The notes: generated from the sequence alone by a model not told the origin. A stretch of DNA of 18,337 bases from Acidimicrobiia bacterium (GCA_017577575.1 PKRG01000032.1:1-18337); one strand, 5' to 3'. Shown: positions 7,384 through 14,579, numbered from the stretch's first letter. Numbers and translations: made by a program.

Positions 7384-7841
7384 CAGCGGGCTGCGGCTTC
7401 TCCGAGGACAGGCCGGTTCGGGTCTGGCTTCACGATCGGGCGATCCCGGTACTTGTCGGCGATCGTCTGCTTGAGGCCGCTGGAACTGACCCCGGCGCCG
7501 TAGGGGAAGTAGAAGACCCTGACCCCGAGATCCTCGAGGTAGTCGTATTTGCCTTCCCAGTCGTCGCCCACGACGAACGCCTCGATGTGAAGCTTCTTCA
7601 CGATCGCCGTGTGGTCCAGGCTGTGCTGGGGGATCACCACATCTGGCGCCTTGAGCGCCTCGATGATGGAGCGGCGTTCCTCGAAGGGGATGATCGGCGG
7701 TTCCTTGTACGAGCAGACCAATTCGTCGGTCGACACTCCCACGATCAGGATCTCGCCGAGACCACGCGCATAGTTGATCATGCGCAGATGGTTCGCGTGG
7801 AACATGTCGAACACGCCGGACGTGTAGACGACCTTGAACAA
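7383..7841 (-). CDS. Adenylyl/cytidylyltransferase family protein, TagD-like
   Basis: This 152-residue single-domain nucleotidyltransferase begins directly with the first strand, as TagD-type enzymes do. The HxGH-type site is TSGVFDMFHANHL, with H15 and H18, and asparagine replaces the usual glycine. The RSII segment near 57 and a VSSSGLK segment near 118-124 match the ISSTxIK nucleotide loop. Such enzymes join a polyol phosphate or similar to CTP (or ATP). I chose the TTG at 7841 because GGGAGGT (7854-7848) sits 6 bases before it, and the resulting MFKVVYTSG end fits the family. In-frame ATG (7856) and GTG (7865) starts overlap or precede that site. Its stop overlaps the SDR start. Glycerol-3-phosphate is the family's best-known substrate, but the specificity here is unknown. 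Confidence 0.8.
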   Translation of the reverse strand: MFKVVYTSGVFDMFHANHLRMINYARGLGEILIVGVSTDELVCSYKEPPIIPFEERRSIIEALKAPDVVIPQHSLDHTAIVKKLHIEAFVVGDDWEGKYDYLEDLGVRVFYFPYGAGVSSSGLKQTIADKYRDRPIVKPDPNRPVLGEAAAR

Positions 7842-7847
7842 GTGGAT

Positions 7848-7854
7848 ACCTCCC
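7848..7854 (-). promoter_or_regulatory. Ribosome binding site selecting a TTG start
   Basis: GGGAGGT on the minus strand is followed by 6 bases and TTG (7841-7839). It overlaps the alternative ATG at 7856-7854, which argues against that start. Confidence 0.55.
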
Positions 7855-7877
7855 ATTCGCCCCACTCGATGACGGAC

Positions 7878-7904
7878 ATCCTACCGGCCGGAGCGGGGCG
7901 TCAA
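7878..7904 (-). promoter_or_regulatory. Candidate promoter of the cytidylyltransferase-SDR pair
   Basis: On the minus strand, TTGACG (7904-7899) and TAGGAT (7883-7878) are separated by 15 bases, in the 78-base gap after the PhoU-like gene. The leader to the TTG start would be about 30 bases and contains GGGAGGT. The spacing is short, but both hexamers are good. Confidence 0.4.
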
Positions 7905-7919
7905 GGGGGGTCGTCCAAC

Positions 7920-8606
7920 CTATTCCTGGGGGGCGGCGTCGCGGTCGACCTTGTCCTCGTCCCAGTAGTCGAGCCGCTCGAACGGCATCACCACGGCCGT
8001 CAGCACGTTCATCAGGTGGGCGGTGATGCGGGTGGCGTAGCGGTAGAAGAGCGCCAGGGCCACGGCGTCGGCGGCGTTGTCGGCCTGCATCTGGGCCAGC
8101 ATCTGGGCCTCGTAGTAGTCGACGTCCATGTCGGAGGCGTTGAGGATCTCGATCGCCGCCTCGGCGTCCCGCTCCCCGAACACCCGGGCGGTGTCGTCGA
8201 TCAGCCTGAGCACCTTCTCTCCGACCCCGTCGGCGATCTCCTTCAGCTCGCCGCGGGACATGTCGGCGCCGGCATAGGCCAGGTCCCACATGTCCTTGGC
8301 GAGGTCGCCGACCCGTTCGATGTCCTTGGCGATCGACATGTACACGAACAGGGCGGGGGCGTCGGCGAGGGCGCCGCGGACTCCGGCGTGGACGATGAGA
8401 CGGCGGCGGATCATCCGCTCCACCTTGTTGATCGACCGGTCCCGCTTGCGGAGGGTCTTGCCGATCGAAGCGGGGTCGGTGCGGCGGGTGAGCGCGTCGA
8501 GGGCCATGCGGAACGTCTCCGACGACGTCGCCAGCATCGTCCCGATCTCCTTTTCGATCAGGTCGACCTGGCTCTCGCCCACGCCTCGGAAAAGCTCAAA
8601 CACCAT
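7920..8606 (-). CDS. PhoU-domain protein
   Basis: This is a 228-residue all-helical cytosolic protein. Its first PhoU repeat (about 1-110) contains DRSINKVERMI near 56-66 and the metal-binding-type KDIERVGDLAKD at 94-105. The second repeat (about 115-210) has RYATRITAHLMNV at 189-201, where the expected acidic RxLERIGDHAxN residues are missing, so only one metal site may be formed. Stand-alone PhoU proteins next to Na/Pi symporters are thought to regulate that transporter. The ATG at 8606 has GGAGG 6 bases upstream and lies 12 bases after the symporter stop, so the two form one operon. The pstSCAB-phoU type of operon is not present here, so a classical Pho-regulon PhoU is less likely. Confidence 0.85.
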   Translation of the reverse strand: MVFELFRGVGESQVDLIEKEIGTMLATSSETFRMALDALTRRTDPASIGKTLRKRDRSINKVERMIRRRLIVHAGVRGALADAPALFVYMSIAKDIERVGDLAKDMWDLAYAGADMSRGELKEIADGVGEKVLRLIDDTARVFGERDAEAAIEILNASDMDVDYYEAQMLAQMQADNAADAVALALFYRYATRITAHLMNVLTAVVMPFERLDYWDEDKVDRDAAPQE

Positions 8607-8618
8607 GTGAGGCCTCCA

Positions 8619-9809
8619 TCATGCCAAAAGGAACAGCCCAACCAGGGGCAGCACCACGAACGTCCCGCCCACGTAGACGAGCGCCCAGGCCTTGTTCCGC
8701 TGCGTCAGCGACGCCAGGCCCTGGGCGAGGCGGATCGGGATCCGGCGCATGAAGGGTATCGGGTAGAAGAGGAGAAGGCCGAAGGTGTTGAACAGGGTGT
8801 GGACCAAAGCGATGGTCAGCCCGAGGGGGGAGGCGGCAGCCAACGAGGCGAGGAGGGCGGTGATGGTGGTGCCGACGTTGGCCCCCAGGGTGACCGGGTA
8901 GGCGTTCTGGATCGTGATGATCCCGGCGGCGAGCATCGGGATCAGGATCGACGTGGTGATCGAGGAGCTCTGGACGAGGACGGTCACCACCATCCCCACC
9001 GCCATCGCTCCGATCCCGGCTCCCTTGTCGAGGATGCGGTTGACCGACCGCTCGATGCCCCCGGCCATGAGCACCCGCATCGTCTTCGTGATCAGAGTGA
9101 GGGCGGTGAAGATCAGCAGGAGCCCGACGGCGAGGAGGATCCCGCCCCGCCAGCCCCGGCCCGCGTCGGCCAGCGCGCTTTCCAACAATCCGATGGGGGC
9201 GCCCACCGCCGCCGAGATGGGGCTCTCCACGGCCACGCCGGATACCCCTTCGCTCCCTCGGAGGAGATCCGTCAGGAAGACGGCGGTGCGGCTGAGGAAC
9301 CCGGTGGCCAGCTCGAGCGGGAGTGCCACGACGATCGTGAGGAGATTGAAGAAGTCGTGGACGGTGGAACCCGCGAACGCTCGCCGGAACTCGGGGCCCT
9401 GGCGGATGTGGCCCATCGACACGAGCGTGTTGGTGATGGTGGTGCCCACGTTGGCGCCCATCACCATCGGCACGGCCGCCTCCAGAGGCAGGGCGCCCGA
9501 TCCGACCAGTCCGACGATGGTGGCGGTGGTGACAGACGACGACTGCACCAGGACCGTGGCGAACAAACCCGCCATCAGCCCGGCGAACGGGTGGGTGACG
9601 TTGTCGAACAGGGAGGCGGCGAACTCGTCGCCGAACGCGCTGATCCCCGTCTCCAAGGCCTTGACCCCGGCCAGGAACCCGTAGAGGAGAACCAGGACCA
9701 ACCCCACTCGCAGCCCGGTCTGGAGGCGGGTGGGGATGGCGTCGCCTGTCCCGTCCAGTCTTGGAGGGAGAGGGGGCTGAGGAGGTACGGGCGAACGGGA
9801 GTCGTCCAC
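8619..9809 (-). CDS. Na+/phosphate symporter family protein (NptA-like)
   Basis: This 396-residue inner-membrane protein has the duplicated Na_Pi_cotrans fold. Each half carries the QSSS signature (residues 89-92 and 280-283) and a GANVGTT motif (118-124 and 309-315). Roughly eight to ten membrane segments start at about residue 33, after a proline-rich cytosolic tail. The family imports inorganic phosphate with sodium, although some bacterial members may export or move other substrates. The start is a GTG at 9809 with no Shine-Dalgarno. A TAACCT box ends 9 bases before it, as for a leaderless transcript. It is divergent from uvrC across 79 bases and precedes the PhoU gene in one operon. Both signature repeats look intact. 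Confidence 0.9.
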   Translation of the reverse strand: MDDSRSPVPPQPPLPPRLDGTGDAIPTRLQTGLRVGLVLVLLYGFLAGVKALETGISAFGDEFAASLFDNVTHPFAGLMAGLFATVLVQSSSVTTATIVGLVGSGALPLEAAVPMVMGANVGTTITNTLVSMGHIRQGPEFRRAFAGSTVHDFFNLLTIVVALPLELATGFLSRTAVFLTDLLRGSEGVSGVAVESPISAAVGAPIGLLESALADAGRGWRGGILLAVGLLLIFTALTLITKTMRVLMAGGIERSVNRILDKGAGIGAMAVGMVVTVLVQSSSITTSILIPMLAAGIITIQNAYPVTLGANVGTTITALLASLAAASPLGLTIALVHTLFNTFGLLLFYPIPFMRRIPIRLAQGLASLTQRNKAWALVYVGGTFVVLPLVGLFLLA

Positions 9810-9818
9810 TCGATCGTC

Positions 9819-9824
9819 AGGTTA
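9819..9824 (-). promoter_or_regulatory. Candidate leaderless -10 box of the Na/Pi symporter operon
   Basis: TAACCT on the minus strand is 9 bases from the GTG start at 9809. It is the mirror partner of the uvrC box in the same 79-base divergent gap. Confidence 0.4.
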
Positions 9825-9874
9825 GCCCCTCGCCGGGTGGCGCCGACCCGTGCGTGACGATTCCCGGCTCCCTT

Positions 9875-9880
9875 TACCCT
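9875..9880 (+). promoter_or_regulatory. Candidate leaderless -10 box of uvrC
   Basis: TACCCT is 8 bases before the ATG at 9889, with a loose GTGACG 15 bases upstream (9854-9859). A GGTGGGG run between box and ATG is too close to the start to serve as a normal ribosome site. Confidence 0.4.
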
Positions 9881-9888
9881 GGTGGGGT

Positions 9889-11712
9889 ATGCGGGAACGT
9901 CCCCGTCCCTCCGAGATCCCCGACGCTCCCGGCGCCTACATGTTCCGTGACCGCCACGGCAAGGTCATCTACGTCGGGAAGGCGAAGTCGCTGCGCTCCC
10001 GGGTGTCCTCGTATTTCGCCCGGGGCCTTCCGCCGCGCACCCAGGCGATGGTCGACGCCGCCGACACCGTCGAGTGGATCATCACCGACAACGAGGTCGA
10101 GGCTCTCATGCTGGAGTACTCGCTGCTCCAGCGGCACCGCCCCCGGTTCAACGTCCGCCTCGTCGACGACAAGTCCTATCCGTACCTGGCGATCACCCGC
10201 TCCGACGAATGGCCCCGGGCCCGGGTCATGCGGGGCAAGAAGAAGAGGGGCACCGAGTACTTCGGCCCCTTCGCCCACGCCTACGCGATCAGGAAAACCC
10301 TCGACCTCCTGTTGCGGACGTTCCCGATCCGCACTTGCTCGGACGGCCTGTTCAGGCGCCAGCAGGCCCAGGGACGGCCGTGTCTGCTGTACCACATCGA
10401 GAAGTGCTCCGGGCCCTGCATCGGGGCGGTCGACCCCGACGACTACGCGGCGATGGTCGACGGGCTCGCCGCCTTCTTGAGGGGCGACAACGAAGACATC
10501 ATCCGCCAGCTAGAAGGCGACATGCTGGAGGCGTCGGAGCGGCTCGAGTTCGAGCAGGCCGCCCGCTACCGCGACCGGCTCGCCGACATCCGCAGGGCAC
10601 TGGAGCGCCAGGAGGTCGTGACCGACAAACCCGAGGATTTCGACCTGATCAACTTCTACGGCGACGAGCTGGAGACCGCCTTCCAGGTACTCACCGTGCG
10701 CCGGGGGAGGGTGGTCGGCCGCCTGGGCACGGTCGTCGACCGGGTGGAGGACCTGACCGACGAGGAGCTGCTGGGAGGGATCATCCGCGAGCTCTACGGC
10801 GACGAGAGGCCGCCTCGGCTCGTGCTGGTGCCGGTCCTTCCCGCCGGAAGCGACGTCATCGAAGCGTGGCTGTCCGAGAGGCGGGGAGGGACGGTGGAGC
10901 TGCGAGTGCCGCAGCGGGGAGCGAAACGGCGGCTCATGGAGACCACCGGCGTCAACGCCCAGGAGGCGTTCGCCCGTCACCGGCTGAAGCGGCACCAGGA
11001 CCACAACGCCCGCGCCAAGGCCCTCCGCAGCCTCCAGGAGGTGCTGGACCTGCCGGAGCCTCCGCTGCGGATCGAGGCGTACGACGTGTCGACCCTGCAG
11101 GGGACCAACACCGTCGCTTCGATGGTCGTGCTGGAGGACGGGGTGCCGCGGCGATCCGAGTACCGCCGGTTCAAGATCCGCACCGTCCAAGGCCAGGACG
11201 ACTTCGCCTCGATGGAAGAGACCATCCGCCGGCGGTTCCGCAACTACCTCGCCGAGCGGAAGAAGGGCCTCACCGAGCATTCCAAGTTCGCCTACCCGCC
11301 GTCGTTGATCGTCATCGACGGCGGCGCCGGCCAGCTGGGCCGGGCGGTGAAGGTGCTCGACGAGCTGGGTCTCGACATCCCGGTGATCGGGCTGGCGAAG
11401 AAGATGGAGGAGGTGTACCTCCCCGACGAGCCCGACCCGATCGTCATCCCCCGCGACGCCGAGGCGCTGTTCCTGCTGCAGAGGGTGCGCGACGAGGCCC
11501 ACCGCTTCGCCGTCTCCTACCACCGGAACCTGCGTTCGAAGTCGATGGTCGACTCGATCCTCGACGAGATCCCGGGTATCGGCCCGACCCGAAAGAAGGC
11601 GCTGATCAAGCGGTTCGGGTCGCTGAAGCAGATGCGCCAGGCGGCCAAGGAGGACCTGGCCGAGGTGGTGGGCCCCAAGGTCGCCGAGGACCTCTACGCC
11701 GCCCTGCACTGA
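9889..11712 (+). CDS. uvrC: UvrABC system protein C (excinuclease subunit C)
   Basis: This is a 607-residue protein, full length for UvrC, which makes both incisions around DNA lesions after UvrA-UvrB recognition. The GIY-YIG nuclease (3' incision) is at about residues 13-90, with VIYVGKAKSLR at 26-36. Four cysteines, C150, C165, C173 and C177, sit at the conserved RPC...KCSGPC region proposed to bind an Fe-S cluster. The UVR domain that binds UvrB is at about 205-240. The RNase H-like endonuclease (5' incision) has D399, D477 in VIDGGAGQLG and H538, and a helix-hairpin-helix lies at about 555-605 (IPGIGPTRKK). I chose the ATG at 9889 because an upstream GTG at 9850 would add 13 residues unlike UvrC and would lie across the promoter. 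It opens the uvrC-rapZ-yvcK block. Confidence 0.97.
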   Translation: MRERPRPSEIPDAPGAYMFRDRHGKVIYVGKAKSLRSRVSSYFARGLPPRTQAMVDAADTVEWIITDNEVEALMLEYSLLQRHRPRFNVRLVDDKSYPYLAITRSDEWPRARVMRGKKKRGTEYFGPFAHAYAIRKTLDLLLRTFPIRTCSDGLFRRQQAQGRPCLLYHIEKCSGPCIGAVDPDDYAAMVDGLAAFLRGDNEDIIRQLEGDMLEASERLEFEQAARYRDRLADIRRALERQEVVTDKPEDFDLINFYGDELETAFQVLTVRRGRVVGRLGTVVDRVEDLTDEELLGGIIRELYGDERPPRLVLVPVLPAGSDVIEAWLSERRGGTVELRVPQRGAKRRLMETTGVNAQEAFARHRLKRHQDHNARAKALRSLQEVLDLPEPPLRIEAYDVSTLQGTNTVASMVVLEDGVPRRSEYRRFKIRTVQGQDDFASMEETIRRRFRNYLAERKKGLTEHSKFAYPPSLIVIDGGAGQLGRAVKVLDELGLDIPVIGLAKKMEEVYLPDEPDPIVIPRDAEALFLLQRVRDEAHRFAVSYHRNLRSKSMVDSILDEIPGIGPTRKKALIKRFGSLKQMRQAAKEDLAEVVGPKVAEDLYAALH

Positions 11713-11736
11713 AGGCTCGGCGTCTCCGGCAGGTCC

Positions 11737-11764
11737 CTGGCAAGGGGAGCGGTGCGGGTAGCCT
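11737..11764 (+). promoter_or_regulatory. Candidate promoter of rapZ-yvcK
   Basis: CTGGCA (11737-11742), 16 bases, then TAGCCT (11759-11764), which ends 10 bases before the ATG at 11775. The leader would be 0-4 bases. It lies in the 62-base gap after uvrC, so rapZ-yvcK may be expressed separately from uvrC. Confidence 0.38.
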
Positions 11765-11774
11765 GTGACGGGAC

Positions 11775-12659
11775 ATGCCCCATTCCGCTGAGAACGCCGG
11801 AAACAGCCACCCCCATGTCCTGGTGGTGACGGGGATGTCGGGCGCCGGGAAGTCGTCGGCGGCCGACGTCCTCGAAGACAACGGCTACCACGTCATCGAC
11901 AACCTGCCGCCCGAGCTGCTCAGCCAGGTGGCCGATTTCCACGGCCTGGCAGAGAGGAAGGTGCGCCTGGCGGTGGTGGTCGACTCGCGGGGTGGGGACG
12001 CCGTCGAGCGGCTGCAGGAGGTCGTCCAGGAGCTCGACCAGCAGGGCATCAAGACCGTCGTCTTGTTCCTCGACGCCGACGACAACGTGATCATCCGCCG
12101 CTACGAGGAGAACCGCCGGCCCCACCCGCTGGCCGCGCCCACCATCGACGAGGCGATCGCAGCCGAGCGGAAGATGCTCGACCCGCTGCGCGAAGCCGCC
12201 GACGTCGTCATCGACACCTCCGACCTCAACGTGCACCAGCTGCGCGACCGCATCGTCAACGAGTTCTCCCCCGAGGAGACGCAGCGCCCGCTGCGGGTGT
12301 CGGTCCGCTCGTTCGGCTTCAAGCACGGCACCCCCCGCGATGCCGACCTCGTCTTCGATGTCAGGTTCCTGCCCAACCCCCACTGGGTGCCGGAGCTGAA
12401 GCCGCTCCGTGGCACCGACCCCGAGGTCTCCGACTACGTCCTCTCCAATCCCGACGCCGCCGAGTTCGTCGACCGGGTGGAAGACCTCATCGCCTTCCTC
12501 CTGCCCCGGTTCGAAGCGGAGGGGAAGTCGTACGTGTCGATCGCCATCGGATGCACCGGCGGCCACCACCGCTCGGTGGCGATCGCCGAGGAGATCGGCC
12601 GGCGTCTCGAGAAGAGAGGAGTCCGGGCCGCCGTCCGCCACCGGGACGTGGACAGATGA
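11775..12659 (+). CDS. rapZ: RNase adapter / nucleotide-binding protein RapZ (YvcJ family)
   Basis: This is a 294-residue P-loop protein of normal length. Walker A GMSGAGKS is at 20-27, a DNLP motif at 42-45, and VVVDSRGG around 67-74. The C-terminal domain ends in GCTGGHHRSV at 259-268, the hallmark of RapZ/YvcJ. In E. coli RapZ presents the small RNA GlmZ for cleavage and so controls glucosamine-6-phosphate synthesis; in Gram-positives the family binds ATP/GTP and its role is less defined. The cytosolic protein begins at an ATG at 11775 with only a weak Shine-Dalgarno and a close -10-like box. Its TGA overlaps the yvcK ATG (ATGA), so the two are coupled. Family assignment is firm; the exact role in this organism is inferred. 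Confidence 0.96.
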   Translation: MPHSAENAGNSHPHVLVVTGMSGAGKSSAADVLEDNGYHVIDNLPPELLSQVADFHGLAERKVRLAVVVDSRGGDAVERLQEVVQELDQQGIKTVVLFLDADDNVIIRRYEENRRPHPLAAPTIDEAIAAERKMLDPLREAADVVIDTSDLNVHQLRDRIVNEFSPEETQRPLRVSVRSFGFKHGTPRDADLVFDVRFLPNPHWVPELKPLRGTDPEVSDYVLSNPDAAEFVDRVEDLIAFLLPRFEAEGKSYVSIAIGCTGGHHRSVAIAEEIGRRLEKRGVRAAVRHRDVDR

Positions 12660-13654
12660 CCGAAGGCCACGGCGGCCTCATCGGGACCGCTGCCCCGCCC
12701 GAGGTGGAGACCGCGACCGCGGTCGACCCGCTTTTGCTCGCGCCCGACGGGCCGTCGGTGGTGGCGATCGGCGGCGGCCACGGCCTCGCCGCCGCCTTGG
12801 AGGCGGTCCAGCTCTACGCCGGGAAGGTCACCGCGATCGTCTCCGTCGCCGACGACGGCGGCTCGTCGGGGCGGCTGATCGAAGGGATGAAGATCCCGGC
12901 CCCCGGCGACATCCGTCGCTGCCTCCTCGCCCTCACGCCGGAACCGACCCTGGTCTCCGAGTTGTTCGCATACCGGTTCGCCTCCGGCGATGTCGCCAAC
13001 CACTCCCTCGGCAACCTGATGCTCGTCGCCCTCACCGACCTGTTCGGTGACTTCGAAGCGGCGGTGCAGGCGGCAGGGCGGATGCTGGGGGCGGTGGGGG
13101 AGGTGGTCCCGGCGACGAACCAGCCGGTCGGCCTGCGGGCGGTGATCGACGGCGTCCCCGTCGTCGGTCAGAGCAAGATCACCAAGACCAGGGGCAGGAT
13201 CGAGCAGCTGAGCCTCGACCCGACCGACGCCGCCGCCAACCTCCGGGCGCTGGAGGCGATAGCGTCGGCCGACCAGATCGTCATCGGCCCCGGGTCGCTC
13301 TTCACGTCGGTGATCGCCACCCTCCTCGTCCCCGACCTCGCCGAAGTGGTGATGGCCTCATCGGCCCGGAGGGTCTTCGTGTGCAACCTCATCACCCAGG
13401 ACGGCGAGACCTGGGACCTCGACGGCCCCGGCCACGTCGAGGCGCTCGCCCGGCTCGGCGGCGTCGACGGGCCTGGAACGATCGTGGTCCACGACGGCCC
13501 TCTCGCCGTGCCCGAGGGGCACAAACGGATCGACTTCGAGGACTCGCTGGTCGGCTCGTGGGATGTCGTCCGCGCCGACGTCGCCGACCCGACCGCCGAC
13601 TGGCCCGCCCACGACCCCTTCGCCCTCGCTCAGGTGCTCGAAGGGCTCTTGTGA
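12656..13654 (+). CDS. yvcK: Gluconeogenesis factor YvcK/GlmR family (CofD-like)
   Basis: A 332-residue cytosolic protein of the CofD/YvcK fold. After a variable N-terminus of about 32 residues come AIGGGHGL at 37-44, VSVADDGGSSGRL at 62-74 and NHSLGN at 115-120. All are conserved UDP-GlcNAc/nucleotide-sugar-binding motifs of YvcK, with IGPGSLFTSV further on. In Bacillus and mycobacterial relatives the protein directs carbon to peptidoglycan precursors, especially under gluconeogenic growth. The ATG at 12656 overlaps the rapZ stop by four bases (ATGA). Upstream in-frame starts inside rapZ would add unrelated residues. The gene ends 4 bases from the stop of the convergent sugar transferase. 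The usual actinobacterial next gene, whiA, does not follow. Confidence 0.95.
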   Translation: MTEGHGGLIGTAAPPEVETATAVDPLLLAPDGPSVVAIGGGHGLAAALEAVQLYAGKVTAIVSVADDGGSSGRLIEGMKIPAPGDIRRCLLALTPEPTLVSELFAYRFASGDVANHSLGNLMLVALTDLFGDFEAAVQAAGRMLGAVGEVVPATNQPVGLRAVIDGVPVVGQSKITKTRGRIEQLSLDPTDAAANLRALEAIASADQIVIGPGSLFTSVIATLLVPDLAEVVMASSARRVFVCNLITQDGETWDLDGPGHVEALARLGGVDGPGTIVVHDGPLAVPEGHKRIDFEDSLVGSWDVVRADVADPTADWPAHDPFALAQVLEGLL

Positions 13655-13661
13655 CCGGTCA
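13652..13661. other. Ten-base palindrome containing both convergent stop codons
   Basis: TGACCGGTCA is a perfect palindrome. Its two ends are the TGA of yvcK and, on the other strand, the TGA of the sugar transferase, with CCGG between. No hairpin-plus-T-tract terminator exists between the two genes. Confidence 0.9.
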
Positions 13662-14456
13662 GTAGGCGCCGCGCCCGCTCAGCACGGCGGAGAAGGTCTT
13701 CAGGATCAGCTTCAGGTCGAGCGCCAGGGACCAGTTCTCGATGTACTCGAGGTCCATGCGCATCCACGTCCTGAAGTCGAGGTCCGACCGGCCGCTCACC
13801 TGCCAGATGCAGGTGAGGCCCGGCTTGATGAGGAGACGCTGACGCTCGTACGCGCTGTACTCGGCGACCTCCTCGGGAACCGGCGGGCGCACCCCCACCA
13901 GGCTCATCCTCCCGCTCAGCACGTGCAGAAGCTGCGGCAGCTCGTCGAGGCTGGTCTTGCGCAGGAAGCGGCCGACGGAGGTGATGCGGGGGTCTTCTCT
14001 GATCTTGAAGACGGGCCCGTCGACCTCGTTCAAGTCGATGAGGTTGCGCTTCTCGTTGTCGGCGCCAACCCGCATCGAGCGGAACTTGAGGAACGTGAAC
14101 GGCTCGCCGTACTTGCCGATCCGGGTCTGCTTGAACAGCACCGGGCCGGGAGAGGAGAGCTTCACTGCGATGGCGACGACGAGGAAGACCGGCGAGAGCA
14201 GAACCAGGGCGATCGTCGCCCCGATGATGTCGATCGCTCGCTTGACGGCCAGCTGGAACGGCGTCGCCGCAAGGAGGCCCTTGTTCCGGGGGACGACGTA
14301 GAGGTCGGGCTCTGCCGGCCGAACCGCCGAAGTGATGTCGATGACGACGTCGTCGCCGGTGAGGTCGACGACGGTGTCGACGGTGGGCGTGGTGCTGGCG
14401 ATCTCATCGCGCAGCGCATCCACGCCGAAGGCGCGTGGCGCCTCTGCAGATGTCAT
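13659..14456 (-). CDS. Polyprenyl-phosphate sugar-1-phosphate transferase (bacterial sugar transferase family, short form)
   Basis: This 265-residue monotopic membrane enzyme belongs to the Bac_transf family (WcaJ/PglC C-terminal type), which starts polysaccharide synthesis by moving a sugar-1-phosphate from UDP-sugar to undecaprenyl phosphate. A helical hairpin or membrane segment lies at about 72-99, followed by SPGPVLFKQTRIG at 102-114, KFRSM at 124-128, DELPQL at 161-166 (catalytic D-E pair), KPGLTCIWQVSGR around 211-223 and the terminal GAY. The large N-terminal four-helix and CoA-binding-like domain of WcaJ is absent. In its place are about 60 polar residues. I chose the ATG at 14456 because GGGAGG (14467-14462) is 5 bases upstream; the longer in-frame ORF to 14504 would read through the leader hairpin. 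It lies downstream of the Wzz-like gene but has its own promoter. Confidence 0.92.
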   Translation of the reverse strand: MTSAEAPRAFGVDALRDEIASTTPTVDTVVDLTGDDVVIDITSAVRPAEPDLYVVPRNKGLLAATPFQLAVKRAIDIIGATIALVLLSPVFLVVAIAVKLSSPGPVLFKQTRIGKYGEPFTFLKFRSMRVGADNEKRNLIDLNEVDGPVFKIREDPRITSVGRFLRKTSLDELPQLLHVLSGRMSLVGVRPPVPEEVAEYSAYERQRLLIKPGLTCIWQVSGRSDLDFRTWMRMDLEYIENWSLALDLKLILKTFSAVLSGRGAY

Positions 14457-14475
14457 GCATGCCTCCCACTCGTGT

Positions 14476-14497
14476 GCCCCTGTTGCCCGACAGGGGC
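14476..14497 (-). promoter_or_regulatory. Perfect 8-bp hairpin in the sugar transferase leader
   Basis: GCCCCTGT and ACAGGGGC, separated by 6 bases, form a perfect stem. It ends about 9 bases before the GGGAGG ribosome site and lies within the predicted leader of about 58 bases. It lacks a T-tract, so it is more likely to affect translation or RNA stability than to terminate transcription. Confidence 0.5.
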
Positions 14498-14521
14498 GCC
14501 CCATTCATTTGCCCAAACGGG

Positions 14522-14549
14522 AGGTTACACCGACGTGGCCCGATCTCAA
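14522..14549 (-). promoter_or_regulatory. Candidate promoter of the sugar transferase
   Basis: On the minus strand, TTGAGA (14549-14544), 16 bases, then TAACCT (14527-14522). It lies entirely in the 123-base gap after the Wzz-like gene. The predicted start near 14515 gives a structured leader of about 58 bases, in contrast to the leaderless genes nearby. Confidence 0.42.
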
Positions 14550-14579
14550 CGGGGATGTGTTCGTTTTGGGCCTAGAGGC

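Noticed and set aside
6373..7503. Plus-strand open frame (376 codons) over the ABM, SDR and cytidylyltransferase genes
   Set aside because: It is antisense to three genes with clear family motifs and shows none of its own.
7384..8289. Extension of the SDR frame upstream of its ATG (544-codon open frame)
   Set aside because: The extension overlaps the cytidylyltransferase and PhoU genes and is arginine-rich noise. SDR homology begins at the ATG at 7383.
7587..9857. Long plus-strand open frame (756 codons) across the PhoU and Na/Pi symporter genes
   Set aside because: Its translation is low-complexity, rich in G, R, D, H and V, with no domain. It is the antisense of two well-supported genes, as expected in high-GC DNA.
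9850..9888. Earlier GTG start for uvrC
   Set aside because: It would add 13 residues not typical of UvrC and place the start upstream of the likely -10 box.
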